Assembly (NCBI RefSeq): GCF_002221525.1
Contig: NZ_CP011028.1
Span: 68,501-132,500 of the forward strand
Direction of reading: 5' to 3'
DNA length: 64,000 bases
Origin: Pseudoalteromonas espejiana DSM 9414
GTDB taxonomy: Bacteria; Pseudomonadota; Gammaproteobacteria; Enterobacterales; Alteromonadaceae
The notes below the pieces were generated by a model. The model worked only from the letters and a program-made list of their open reading frames with translations, was not told the origin of the DNA and made no database searches. Shown here piece after piece: positions 18,865 through 26,579 of the stretch; position 1 is the stretch's first letter; each line of letters begins with the position of its first letter. The position numbers and the translations under genes are program-made.

Positions 18865-19713
18865 ATGAAAAAAATACTACCCGCATTAATCACAGGCTTA
18901 TTACTAAGTAGTACAGCGCATGCAGATGAAAGCCCAGTAACCGCTGAAAAGTTAAGTGACCACGTATACGTATTATTTGGGCAAGGCGGCAACATTGCAG
19001 CAAGTGTTGGGGACGATGGTATTTATATTATTGACGACCAATTTGCCAAGTTATCAGACGAAATTAAAAAAACCATTAGCGATTTAAAACCCGGTAGCGC
19101 AGAGTTTGTAATTAATACGCATCATCATGGCGATCATACTGGTGGTAACGAAAACTTTGCCAAAGCCGGTGCGCATGTTATTGCGCACGACAACGTGCAT
19201 AAGCGATTAGAAGAAAAACACGGTGCAAACTCAGATTACCTGCCACGTATTAGTTTTGGCCACGATTTAAAGCTGCATTTTAATAACGAACATGCGCATG
19301 TAGTGCATTATGCGCATGCACATACCGATGGTGACTCGGTTATATTTTTTAATAACGATAACATAGTACACATGGGCGATATTTACTTTAACTTTGGCAG
19401 CTTGCCGTTTGTTGATGTAGATAGCGGTGGCAGTGTTGACGGAATACTAGCAGCCGTAAATGACGTTATTAAGCAAATAGACGAGCGCACCATAGTGATA
19501 CCCGGGCATGGTCCGGTAAGTGACCGTTCAGGGCTAGTAACGTATGCTAAACTTGTTCAAAAAGCTAAAGGTTTAATGTTAAATGCAATGCAAAATAACG
19601 CAAGCCTAGAGCAAGTAATTAAAGCCGATCCATTGGCAGAACTTGGCCTTGAATACGCAGGCTGGTTGCCAAAAGAGAAAGTGACTACACTTTTTTATCG
19701 CAGCTTAAAGTAG
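18865..19713 (+). CDS. Secreted metallo-beta-lactamase-fold hydrolase
   Basis: Zinc-dependent hydrolase of the MBL fold with a Sec signal peptide (first ~20 residues, cleavage near AHAD). Metal ligands are in NTHHHGDHTGG (HxHxDH). A further His lies in HAHTDGDSVIFF, an Asp in MGDIYFN, and the last His in VIPGHGPVSD. The family covers beta-lactamases, lactonases, cyclases and quinoprotein-related hydrolases; the 282-residue length and plain motifs do not identify a substrate. It follows the acylase gene by 58 bases and ends at its own terminator. Pairing a secreted acylase with a secreted MBL enzyme could point to breakdown of amides or lactones outside the cell, but that is speculation. Confidence 0.87.
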   Translation: MKKILPALITGLLLSSTAHADESPVTAEKLSDHVYVLFGQGGNIAASVGDDGIYIIDDQFAKLSDEIKKTISDLKPGSAEFVINTHHHGDHTGGNENFAKAGAHVIAHDNVHKRLEEKHGANSDYLPRISFGHDLKLHFNNEHAHVVHYAHAHTDGDSVIFFNNDNIVHMGDIYFNFGSLPFVDVDSGGSVDGILAAVNDVIKQIDERTIVIPGHGPVSDRSGLVTYAKLVQKAKGLMLNAMQNNASLEQVIKADPLAELGLEYAGWLPKEKVTTLFYRSLK

Positions 19714-19740
19714 TACGCGTAACGTAAAAAACATGATACA

Positions 19741-19778
19741 AAGCTGAGTGTACTTTAGCGTACATTCGGCTTTTATTT
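19741..19778 (+). terminator. Intrinsic terminator after the MBL-fold gene
   Basis: A 12-bp stem with two G-U pairs (19742-19753 with 19760-19771) and a 6-base loop ends in TTTTATTT. It isolates the MBL gene from the GNAT-nitrilase gene that starts at 19801. Confidence 0.88.
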
Positions 19779-19800
19779 ATTATGCCCAAAGGAGTTGTGT

Positions 19801-21333
19801 ATGTCGGCAGAAAAAACCCACCTAGAAATTTGTAACTTAACAAAAGAGCAGTATCCGCAAATTAAAACCTTGATGGATCAGGCTTATCCCGATTTAGGTG
19901 GCGCATGGCCAAGCCATACTATTTTTAGATTGATAGATCAGTTCCCTGAAGGGCAAATAGGCATAGTGGATGATGGTGTGCTTGTGGGCTTAGCGCTGAG
20001 CGTACAAGTAGACTACACGCGTTTTTCAAACCCACATACCTACGAAGACATAGCCGATGGCCATGATCGCGTATTTAGCGATACCGATGGCGATGCTTTA
20101 TATGGCTTAGATGTTGCTATTAGCGAAACTCACCGAGGCATGCGTTTAGGGCGTCGCCTTTATGATGCCCGTAAAGAATTGTGCCGCCAATATAACTTAC
20201 GCGCTATTTTAGCCGGTGGCCGTATTCCACGTTATTACAATCACAGCAGTGAAATGACGCCAATGGAATACATTGAAAAGGTTGACCAAAAAGAGCTTTA
20301 CGACCCAATTTTAAGCTTTCAGCTTTCTAACGACTTTCAGGTAAAGCGGTTACTTAAAAAGTATCTGCCGGAGGATCAAGAGTCTGTAGGTTACGCCACG
20401 TTACTTGAGTGGAATAACATAATGTATGAGCCAACCGATACGGTGCTCGAATCTACTAAATCAATCGTGCGTATAGGCGCGGTGCAATGGCAAATGCGCT
20501 GCGTTGAGTCGGTTGAAGAAATGCTAAAGCAGGTTGAATACTTTGTAGATACGGTATCTGACTACAAAAGCGATTTTATATTATTTCCTGAGTTTTTTAA
20601 CGCGCCACTTATGGGCTTAGGCGATCAAAATAATCAAACCGAAGCAATCCGCTATTTAGCGGAATATACCGAAACGTTTAAAAACGCGATGTCGCGTATG
20701 GCAATAGAATACAACGCCAATATTATTACCGGTTCTATGCCGCTTGCCGAAGACGATAAAATTTATAACGTAAGTTACTTATGCCACCGTAGCGGTAAAA
20801 TAGACGAGCAGCGCAAAATACACATAACCCCGCATGAGCAAAATGATTGGGTTATTCAAGGCGGCGACAAAATTGCCGTGTTTGATACCGATGCTGGGCG
20901 TGTAGGTATTCAAATTTGTTACGATGTAGAGTTTCCAGAGCTTTCGCGCATACTAGCTAAGCAAGGGCTTGATATACTCTTTGTACCGTTTTGGACCGAC
21001 ACTAAAAATAGTTATTTACGGGTTCGCCATTGTGCGCAAGCGCGCGCAATCGAAAACGAATGTTATGTGGTTATTGCAGGCTCAGTGGGTAACTTACCTG
21101 AGGTAGAAAGCTTAGACGTACAGTACTCGCAATCGGCAGTATTGACCCCGTCTGACTTTTCTTTTCCGCACGATGCAACATTAAATGAAGCCACACCTAA
21201 TACCGAAATGTTATTATTTAGCGACCTTGATATGGATAAACTAAAAATTCTTCATAGCGAAGGTACGGTGCGCAATTTAAAAGATCGCCGCGAAGATTTA
21301 TACGACGTAATTTTGAAAAAGAGAGATGTTTAA
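19801..21333 (+). CDS. GNAT acetyltransferase fused to a nitrilase-family carbon-nitrogen hydrolase
   Basis: A two-domain cytoplasmic enzyme of 510 residues. The ATG at 19801 has AAGGAG six bases upstream. Residues ~8-165 are a GNAT fold (VAISETHRGMRLGRRLYDARKEL binds acetyl-CoA). Residues ~225-500 are a carbon-nitrogen hydrolase with the full triad: Glu264 in FPEFF, Lys339 in QRKIHIT and Cys373 in QICYDVEFPE. This GNAT-nitrilase combination is known in bacterial genomes, but its substrate is not established as far as I know. The stop codon overlaps the start of the SugE/Gdx exporter (TAATG), so the two products are translationally coupled. That links the enzyme to a small cationic substrate or product (inference). 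Confidence 0.92.
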   Translation: MSAEKTHLEICNLTKEQYPQIKTLMDQAYPDLGGAWPSHTIFRLIDQFPEGQIGIVDDGVLVGLALSVQVDYTRFSNPHTYEDIADGHDRVFSDTDGDALYGLDVAISETHRGMRLGRRLYDARKELCRQYNLRAILAGGRIPRYYNHSSEMTPMEYIEKVDQKELYDPILSFQLSNDFQVKRLLKKYLPEDQESVGYATLLEWNNIMYEPTDTVLESTKSIVRIGAVQWQMRCVESVEEMLKQVEYFVDTVSDYKSDFILFPEFFNAPLMGLGDQNNQTEAIRYLAEYTETFKNAMSRMAIEYNANIITGSMPLAEDDKIYNVSYLCHRSGKIDEQRKIHITPHEQNDWVIQGGDKIAVFDTDAGRVGIQICYDVEFPELSRILAKQGLDILFVPFWTDTKNSYLRVRHCAQARAIENECYVVIAGSVGNLPEVESLDVQYSQSAVLTPSDFSFPHDATLNEATPNTEMLLFSDLDMDKLKILHSEGTVRNLKDRREDLYDVILKKRDV

Positions 21334-21650
21334 TGGCATGGGTTTATTTAGTCATTGCAGGCCTGCTTGAAATAGGCTGGCCAATTGGTTTAAAAATTTC
21401 ACAACAACCCGATACTCGCTGGCAGGGTATTGCAATGGCTGTGGCGTTTTTAACAGCCAGTGGCTTTATGTTGTGGCTTGCACAAAAGCAAATATCAATG
21501 GGTACTTCCTACGCAGTATGGACCGGCATTGGCGCTGCAGGAACGTTTTTAGTGGGTATATTATTTTACGGTGATGCAGCCACGTTTGGCCGTATTGCAG
21601 GTGTACTCATGATTATTTGCGGTGTGATAACGCTAAAAATTAGCTCTTAA
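21333..21650 (+). CDS. sugE: SugE/Gdx-type small multidrug resistance exporter
   Basis: Four-helix dual-topology SMR transporter of the SugE branch. Glu12 in AGLLEIGWPIGLKIS is the conserved proton/substrate residue. MGTSYAVWTGIGAAGTFLVGI is the Gdx-subtype signature and AGVLMIICGVITLKI the last helix. Characterised Gdx proteins export guanidinium in exchange for protons and also some quaternary ammonium compounds. I see no guanidine riboswitch upstream. The gene overlaps the GNAT-nitrilase stop by one base and ends before a terminator, forming a two-gene operon. Confidence 0.92.
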   Translation: MAWVYLVIAGLLEIGWPIGLKISQQPDTRWQGIAMAVAFLTASGFMLWLAQKQISMGTSYAVWTGIGAAGTFLVGILFYGDAATFGRIAGVLMIICGVITLKISS

Positions 21651-21697
21651 AAAGAGCGCTTAAAACTCGCTTTAAAAGTTATAAGCAGCTTTATAGT

Positions 21698-21727
21698 AGC
21701 GCAGGATTAAAAGCCTGCGCTTTTTTA
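21698..21727 (+). terminator. Intrinsic terminator after sugE
   Basis: An 8-bp GC-rich stem (21698-21705 with 21714-21721) runs into TTTTTTA. The convergent EamA gene ends at 21733, six bases away. Confidence 0.9.
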
Positions 21728-21732
21728 TATTC

Positions 21733-22611
21733 TCAATTTGGCAGCATCACTAAAATAGCGGCAATGGCTATTAGGATTAAGCCTGCGGTGTCTGGCTTTT
21801 TGAGTGGTTGCTTTAGCCAAAGTACAGCAATTAGCATAGTAAAAAATACTTCAACCTGCCCAAGCGTTTTAACATACGCCACGTGCTGTAAACTCATTGC
21901 ACTAAACCAGCCAATAGAGCCCACACAACTAAAAATACTAATCGCTGTTGTAATGCCTTTATATTGCCAAAGTTTACTAAGAGTATGCGGCTCTTTTAGT
22001 AATAAATAGCCAAGTAATATAAGTGTTTGTAGGCTTATTACAAACAGTAAAACCCATGCAGCCGAGTGCGGAAATAATAACCCTGAATTTAAACTCGCTT
22101 CACGTACCCAAAGGGATGTAAGAGCAAAGCTTGTGCCGCAGGCAAGGCCAAGTAACGCTGTTTTAGCATCAAAGTGTTTTACGCTGGTTATACCGCTAAG
22201 TAAAAGCACTGCTATGGCCCCTAAAAATACCCCTAACCAACCAAATACACTAAGCGCAGAGCCAAAAAATAATACCCCTAAAATAGCCGCGACTAACGCC
22301 TCACTTTTAGCAAGTCCTGCACCTACGGCGTAATTATTCATTTTAAATAGCTTTACCATTAAACTCGTGGCAAGTATTTGCATAACGCTTGCGCCAAAAA
22401 TAAATCCCCAAAAGGCATTATTAAATGTAGGCATGGCTGTATCTTGATATTGATAAAGGCCATATAAATAAACTGCAGCAATGGGGCCTGCTAAAATAAA
22501 ACGTGAAAGGGTTACGCCAGCAACACTTACATTGTTACTTAATTTACTTTGCAGAGCATTACGCCAGGCTTGCATAAAGGCGGCTAAAAAAGTGAAAAAG
22601 ATCCAAGTCAT
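21733..22611 (-). CDS. EamA-family (DMT superfamily) transporter
   Basis: Inner-membrane drug/metabolite transporter of 292 residues with about ten predicted helices in two EamA repeats. The first repeat begins WIFFTFLAAFMQAWRNALQS and contains AVGAGLAKSEALVAAILGVLFF; the second contains LLGLACGTSFALTSLWVREAS and ends TLGQVEVFFTMLIAVLWLKQP followed by AGLILIAIAAILVML. The conserved Lys-Ser-Glu motif (AKSEALVAAI) and its counterpart (GQVEVFFTML) are both present. Substrate unknown. It is convergent with sugE and divergent from the MAPEG gene. Confidence 0.88.
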   Translation of the reverse strand: MTWIFFTFLAAFMQAWRNALQSKLSNNVSVAGVTLSRFILAGPIAAVYLYGLYQYQDTAMPTFNNAFWGFIFGASVMQILATSLMVKLFKMNNYAVGAGLAKSEALVAAILGVLFFGSALSVFGWLGVFLGAIAVLLLSGITSVKHFDAKTALLGLACGTSFALTSLWVREASLNSGLLFPHSAAWVLLFVISLQTLILLGYLLLKEPHTLSKLWQYKGITTAISIFSCVGSIGWFSAMSLQHVAYVKTLGQVEVFFTMLIAVLWLKQPLKKPDTAGLILIAIAAILVMLPN

Positions 22612-22764
22612 GGTATTCGTCGATTAAAAATAAGGTCTTTAAGTTAACAATCTTTAGTTATTAATGCGATGCATTAAGGGTGATAGTGAATATTCATCAT
22701 CTGCGATATTATGCCGCACTGCTTTATGAGTAAACTTAGCTATAGTCAATATGATGTTATTGTT

Positions 22765-22807
22765 TAGCCGCCAGCGTATGTCATAAAACGTTTGGGCGGC
22801 TTTTTTT
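22765..22807 (+). terminator. Orphan intrinsic terminator in the EamA-MAPEG intergenic region
   Basis: AGCCGCC (from 22765) pairs with GGGCGGCT ending at 22801, with an inner AGCGT/ACGTTT extension, then seven T residues. It points rightward, but no gene ends upstream on this strand: EamA starts leftward at 22611. It must therefore end a short transcript, or attenuate the leader of the MAPEG gene that starts 60 bases later. Confidence 0.7.
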
Positions 22808-22866
22808 ATGCGTGTATGTTATATGTATTGCTCAAATAATCAGGATTTATAATAAGAGAATAAATT

Positions 22867-23250
22867 ATGACAACATTAGTGGTGTGTGCATTATTAGCTG
22901 TATTAATGCCTTATTTTGCAAAAGTACCCGTGGCCGTTGCGATGGCAAAGCTTGGACGGTACGACAATAAACACCCACGTTCACAACAAGCAAAACTAAC
23001 GGGTTTTGGTGCTCGGGCGCTCGCTGCTCATCAAAATTGTTTTGAATCACTTGCAGTGTTTGCCATTGCTATTGCTGCTGTACTTGGTACTAACTCAGTA
23101 AATGCAGTAACCGAAACCTTGGCGGTTACTCATATAGTTTCGCGAACTTTGTATTGTATTTTTTATTGGTTGAACCTAGATATTATACGTTCGCTTGTAT
23201 GGTTTATTGGCTTAGGTACTGCCATTGCCATTATTATAGTGAGTATCTAA
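22867..23250 (+). CDS. MAPEG-family membrane protein
   Basis: Four-helix membrane protein of the MAPEG family (membrane-associated proteins in eicosanoid and glutathione metabolism). Features are an N-terminal helix ending FAKVPVAVAMAK, the ARALAAHQNCFESLAVFA segment (family Arg, His, Asn and Glu that bind glutathione in eukaryotic members), SRTLYCIFYWLNL and a final LVWFIGLGTAIAI helix. Bacterial short MAPEG proteins are mostly uncharacterised. The upstream region carries an orphan terminator and may regulate it. Confidence 0.88.
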   Translation: MTTLVVCALLAVLMPYFAKVPVAVAMAKLGRYDNKHPRSQQAKLTGFGARALAAHQNCFESLAVFAIAIAAVLGTNSVNAVTETLAVTHIVSRTLYCIFYWLNLDIIRSLVWFIGLGTAIAIIIVSI

Positions 23251-23265
23251 TTTATTGTTAAAACC

Positions 23266-23300
23266 ACAAAGCAAGCGGCCTAAAAGGGCGCTTGCTTTGT
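23266..23300. terminator. Shared hairpin between convergent MAPEG and M56 genes
   Basis: A 12-bp perfect stem (23266-23277 with 23289-23300) between genes converging from both sides. T tracts are weak on either exit side (GGTTTT on the minus strand), so efficiency is uncertain. Confidence 0.6.
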
Positions 23301-23335
23301 GCTCTTGTATAACTTAATAGCATAACTCAATAGTA

Positions 23336-24547
23336 TTAATGCGATACTTTAATTCGCTCGATTAAATCGGTATTAGCAACCTCGCTGTTTATAGCAAAGT
23401 CTAACTGTACGAGTACATCATTAAAGCCTGCCTCAGACATTTTATATTCCCACTTTGCCAAGGCTTCCTTCGCTGATTTATCAAAAACGTCTGATGGCTT
23501 AGATTGAATTACGCTAATGTTTTTTGTTCTGCCATTGGCGGCAATATCGTATTTTAATACTACCGAGCCGCTAATGCCTTGCTTAGCTGCTTGGGCAGGG
23601 TAGACAGGTTCAATGCGTATTGTTGGTGAAATATGATCCTCTTTCGTTATTTCAGCTTGGGGCTGTTTTGCAATGGCTAAACCGCTAAGCATGCTTGCCG
23701 CTATTAGCAGTAAGCCACCTTTGGCAAAGCGAGAGTGATTACCACTGTGCTTTATATTGGTAAGTCGTTGTAACATGGTTTTTTTATCTCCGTAGTGTGA
23801 ATAAGCCATTAGGCCTGCGGGAGTTGCTGCCGCGCAGTTAACTAAGGCTTTGCTGTATAAAATGTGTTGGTGTGTGGTTTTATTGGCAAGTACCCGTTCA
23901 TCACAAGTCAGCTCTTGTAATCGGCGCATGCTTGCGTAACAAAACCAAGCAAGTGGGTTAAACCAAAGTAAAATAGTGGGTAGTAGCATGAATGCGTTTG
24001 TTAAGTTGTCTTTGCGTTTAATGTGTACGTTTTCGTGCTCTAAAATAAGCGCCAATGTGGCTCTATCAAACTGGGTATTATAGTTGCTCGGCAGCACTAG
24101 TTTACTGTTTAAAATACCCACCACCATTGGCGTGGCTACATGTTGGCTGATATAAGTTTTAGCACTTGTAGTAAGTGTATGGTTAAAGTGTGTTAGCTCT
24201 GTTAGCTGCAGGCTTTTAACAAAGCGAGTATGTGTAATAAAGCTGGCTATTAATAACCCCGCGGTAATAAGTACATACATAAGTGCCCAGCTAATACCCA
24301 TTTCATGTGTAAAAGGCTGGTTAGGGGTAATTAAGTAATGGCTAATGTTGCTATTTTGCAGTGGTTTAATCGCATTGGGTAAATTAGCGATAACTAATGC
24401 CGCAGGCAATAACCACGCTAACTTGTATACAAACCGCGCGCCAAGGATTTTTAAACCAAATCGCTCGAGTAAAATAAATCCACAAAACAAAATACTTAAT
24501 AGTAGTTGTTGCTCAATTAACCAATTAAACCCAGTTTGAATAACCAT
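23336..24547 (-). CDS. M56 (BlaR1-like) membrane metallopeptidase with a TonB C-terminal domain
   Basis: Likely anti-repressor of the BlaI-type gene just upstream (9-base gap). Membrane segments flank a cytoplasmic zinc-protease loop containing HENVH (His171, Glu172, His175) in LILEHENVHIKRKDN, and LTCDERVLANK carries the family's second Glu/Asp region. In staphylococcal BlaR1 this protease inactivates BlaI. After the last helix (~275-292) the periplasmic part is not a penicillin-binding sensor. It is a TonB C-terminal fold (~315-395): IRIEPVYPAQAAKQGISGSV, VVLKYDIAANG, and FDKSAKEALAKWEYK. M56-TonB proteins are common in gammaproteobacteria, but their signals are unknown. Confidence 0.9.
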   Translation of the reverse strand: MVIQTGFNWLIEQQLLLSILFCGFILLERFGLKILGARFVYKLAWLLPAALVIANLPNAIKPLQNSNISHYLITPNQPFTHEMGISWALMYVLITAGLLIASFITHTRFVKSLQLTELTHFNHTLTTSAKTYISQHVATPMVVGILNSKLVLPSNYNTQFDRATLALILEHENVHIKRKDNLTNAFMLLPTILLWFNPLAWFCYASMRRLQELTCDERVLANKTTHQHILYSKALVNCAAATPAGLMAYSHYGDKKTMLQRLTNIKHSGNHSRFAKGGLLLIAASMLSGLAIAKQPQAEITKEDHISPTIRIEPVYPAQAAKQGISGSVVLKYDIAANGRTKNISVIQSKPSDVFDKSAKEALAKWEYKMSEAGFNDVLVQLDFAINSEVANTDLIERIKVSH

Positions 24548-24556
24548 ATTAATCCC

Positions 24557-24931
24557 TTACTTTTGGTTTTTTTCCCAGTCATCAATGACTTTTTTAAGCT
24601 CGTTTATATCTTGCTGAGAAAGCTGCTCCGATTTAGCAAAACCGCTTACCAGCGGGGCTATGCGACCACTAAAAAAGCGCTCAATAAAGTTTTGGCTCTC
24701 TTTTAGGGTGTAGTCGGCGCGCTCCATGCAGGGGGTATAAATATATTGGCGACCGTCTTTTTCAAACGACAGTGCGCCTTTTTTAACTAATCGACCCAGT
24801 AAGGTTTTAATGGTTTTTTCGTGCCATTGCTTATCATCGCTTAAGCGCTCAATAATTTGGTTGGCGGTTGCTGGGTAATTAACCCAAAGTGCATCAAGTA
24901 CTTCAAATTCTGCTTTTGATAACTCAATCAT
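24557..24931 (-). CDS. BlaI/MecI/CopY-family repressor
   Basis: A 124-residue winged-helix repressor. The N-terminal domain (~1-72) has LSKAEFEVLDALWVNYPATA, then a recognition region HEKTIKTLLGRLVKKGALSF, and the wing GRQYIYTP. The C-terminal helices (~85-120) form the dimerisation arm that the partner protease would cleave. Two perfect TACA-NN-TGTA boxes lie just upstream, inside its predicted promoter, so it should repress itself and the M56-TonB gene. No target beyond this pair is visible in the window. The C-terminal Cys-rich copper motif of CopY is absent. Confidence 0.93.
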   Translation of the reverse strand: MIELSKAEFEVLDALWVNYPATANQIIERLSDDKQWHEKTIKTLLGRLVKKGALSFEKDGRQYIYTPCMERADYTLKESQNFIERFFSGRIAPLVSGFAKSEQLSQQDINELKKVIDDWEKNQK

Positions 24932-24940
24932 TTTATTGCC

Positions 24941-24976
24941 TACAAATGTAATCTTTAATTTAAGACTACACCTGTA
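24941..24976 (-). promoter_or_regulatory. Twin BlaI/CopY-type operators within the blaI-like promoter
   Basis: TACAAATGTA (24941-24950) and TACACCTGTA (24967-24976) both match the TACA-NN-TGTA operator core of this repressor family, and each is followed by ATC. They are 26 bases apart. On the minus strand a TTGCAA -35 (24990-24985) and a TAGTCT -10 (24968-24963) with a 16-base spacer place the second box in the promoter spacer and the first over the start region. Confidence 0.75.
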
Positions 24977-25030
24977 ATCTATTTTTGCAAGGTTATTTTT
25001 TAACTTTTTTATGCGCTATTTAAACGAAGG

Positions 25031-25723
25031 TTAGATTTTTGAAATATCAGTTTTATTAATTTGTATGTAGTGGTTTTCAGGGAGGTTTAGTTTTGAAAGA
25101 GCGAGTTCGCTAAATTGCACTCTAAATAAATCAGTTACTTTAAAGCCGCAGTAATGCGCCATTTTACGTATTTGCCTGTTAAGCCCTTGCTTTAAAATAA
25201 TACTAAACTGGTTGTCAGCTATTTTAGTTACTTCACACGGCAAGGTTACTTGCTTATCTACAGGCACCCCAGCGGCCATTATTTCACAAAACTCATTATT
25301 AATAGGTTTATTTACCGTCACTAAATAACGTTTGGGCTGGTGGAAGTCAGGGTGAATAAGTTGATTACAAAAATCACCGTCGTTGGTCAAAATAAGTAAG
25401 CCCCGAGAGTCTTTATCTAATCGGCCAATAGGATAAACACGGGTAAGTGTAGGCAAATGGTGAATAAGGCTGGCAGGGTCATCTTTATTTAATTTGCAGT
25501 CAATACCTACAGGTTTGTGGTACGCAAAATAAACTAGCTCGGCTGCGCCTTTAACTGCTTGGCCATTAACTATTACTAAGTCTTGCTCATCAACGTGATC
25601 AATATGATTAGCAGGGCGATCATTTACCGTTACTACCCCTTCATCTATTAAGCGCGATGCCTGTTTGCGTGAGCAAACACCGGCGTGAGCAATGTATTTA
25701 GCGAGTCGAATTTTATTGCTCAT
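25031..25723 (-). CDS. rluF: RluF-like rRNA pseudouridine synthase (RsuA family)
   Basis: Isomerises a uridine in rRNA. An N-terminal S4 RNA-binding domain (~5-60; AKYIAHAGVCSRKQASRLIDEG) precedes the catalytic domain, with the essential Asp in IGRLDKDSRGLLILTNDGD. Further motifs are FAYHKPVGI and LKQGLNRQIRKMAHYCGF. Among the RsuA/RluB/RluE/RluF group, the compact 230 residues and the AAGVPVDKQVTLPC segment look closest to RluF, which modifies 23S rRNA near position 2604. Subfamily choice is by eye. It is divergent from the DUF6482 gene. Confidence 0.82.
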   Translation of the reverse strand: MSNKIRLAKYIAHAGVCSRKQASRLIDEGVVTVNDRPANHIDHVDEQDLVIVNGQAVKGAAELVYFAYHKPVGIDCKLNKDDPASLIHHLPTLTRVYPIGRLDKDSRGLLILTNDGDFCNQLIHPDFHQPKRYLVTVNKPINNEFCEIMAAGVPVDKQVTLPCEVTKIADNQFSIILKQGLNRQIRKMAHYCGFKVTDLFRVQFSELALSKLNLPENHYIQINKTDISKI

Positions 25724-25814
25724 AAGCTTAAAAAGGCAGTGATGTAATAATTTGATCGCGATTATAGCAAAGGTGCGTATCTATAAAGTTACTTTTTATA
25801 AAAAGGCGATTGTT

Positions 25815-26120
25815 ATGGGTATGAAATTTTCTGAACTAAAAAAACACGAACCATTACAAAAAGTGGTGGCGCACTCCCTAGAAATGGCGCTCTATCAGGT
25901 GTCTGTCATTATAAATAACGTAGAGTATTATATTACTGAAGAAAATGGCGAATTTGTAAAAGCGCTCAGCCCGCTGCATATTCAAAAACGTTTTGAAAAA
26001 ATAGCCTACGCCGAAATGGTGCTACGACACACGAGTGCCTACGACGAAATGTGCGGCCAACCCGAAAAAACAAGCAGCAATTTACTAGAAGTACCTTATG
26101 GTAAAAATAACCTTTTTTAA
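25815..26120 (+). CDS. DUF6482-like small protein
   Basis: A 101-residue cytoplasmic protein of unknown function, recognised as a likely DUF6482 member from KFSELKKHEPLQKVVAHSLE, the LYQVSVIINNVEYYI strand pair, MVLRHTSAYDEMCGQP and the LEVPYG end. The start at 25815 replaces the longer frame from 25752: AAGGCG lies about 8 bases upstream, and homologues as I recall them begin just before the FSELK segment. An ATG two codons later (25821) is also possible. It has no signal peptide or membrane segment. Confidence 0.8.
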   Translation: MGMKFSELKKHEPLQKVVAHSLEMALYQVSVIINNVEYYITEENGEFVKALSPLHIQKRFEKIAYAEMVLRHTSAYDEMCGQPEKTSSNLLEVPYGKNNLF

Positions 26121-26161
26121 TTAAGTTAGTTTGCTAGTATCTGCTTCTTTAAGGGCGGTAC

Positions 26162-26569
26162 ATGTATCAATTTAAAGCAGATAATACCGATGCGTTAAAC
26201 TCAGCGCTTCGCACTAAAATAGTTGAATTTAACGCGCAGCACTTTGATGCGCAAAGAGTGCCATTAGGCTATAAATTTGTTGATGAGCAAAGTAAGGTTG
26301 TTGCAGGTATTAGTGGGTGTGTGTTTGGAAATTGGCTGATGATTAGTTGGCTTTGGTGTAGCGATGTAGCGCGAGGTCAAGGGCTTGCAGGTAAGTTACT
26401 AACGGCACTTGAACAATCAGCTGTTGAACTAGGTGCAACGACCGCTCAGCTCGATACGCTTGATTTTCAGGCTAAGCCATTTTACGAAAAACGCGGGTAT
26501 GTGGTTAAGTATCAACTTAATAACTACCCGCGCTCTGGTACGCGCTACTTTATGGAAAAGTCGCTTTAA
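26162..26569 (+). CDS. GNAT family N-acetyltransferase
   Basis: Small acetyltransferase of 135 residues. The acetyl-CoA-binding motif A is visible as WCSDVARGQGLAGKLLTALEQ, preceded by the strand WLMISWLWC and followed by AQLDTLDFQAKPFYEKRGY, the usual motif B region. The N-terminal RVPLGYKFVDEQSKVVAGISG is typical of the YafP-like/GNAT group. Substrate unknown. It follows the DUF6482 gene by 41 bases and converges on the HopJ-family gene. Confidence 0.88.
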   Translation: MYQFKADNTDALNSALRTKIVEFNAQHFDAQRVPLGYKFVDEQSKVVAGISGCVFGNWLMISWLWCSDVARGQGLAGKLLTALEQSAVELGATTAQLDTLDFQAKPFYEKRGYVVKYQLNNYPRSGTRYFMEKSL

Positions 26570-26579
26570 TTTTTGCTGA

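Noticed and set aside
19714..19800. Possible guanidine riboswitch before the GNAT-nitrilase/sugE operon
   Set aside because: The only structure is a hairpin with a T tract that terminates the upstream MBL gene. No paired ACGR-loop hairpins or ykkC-like core are visible.
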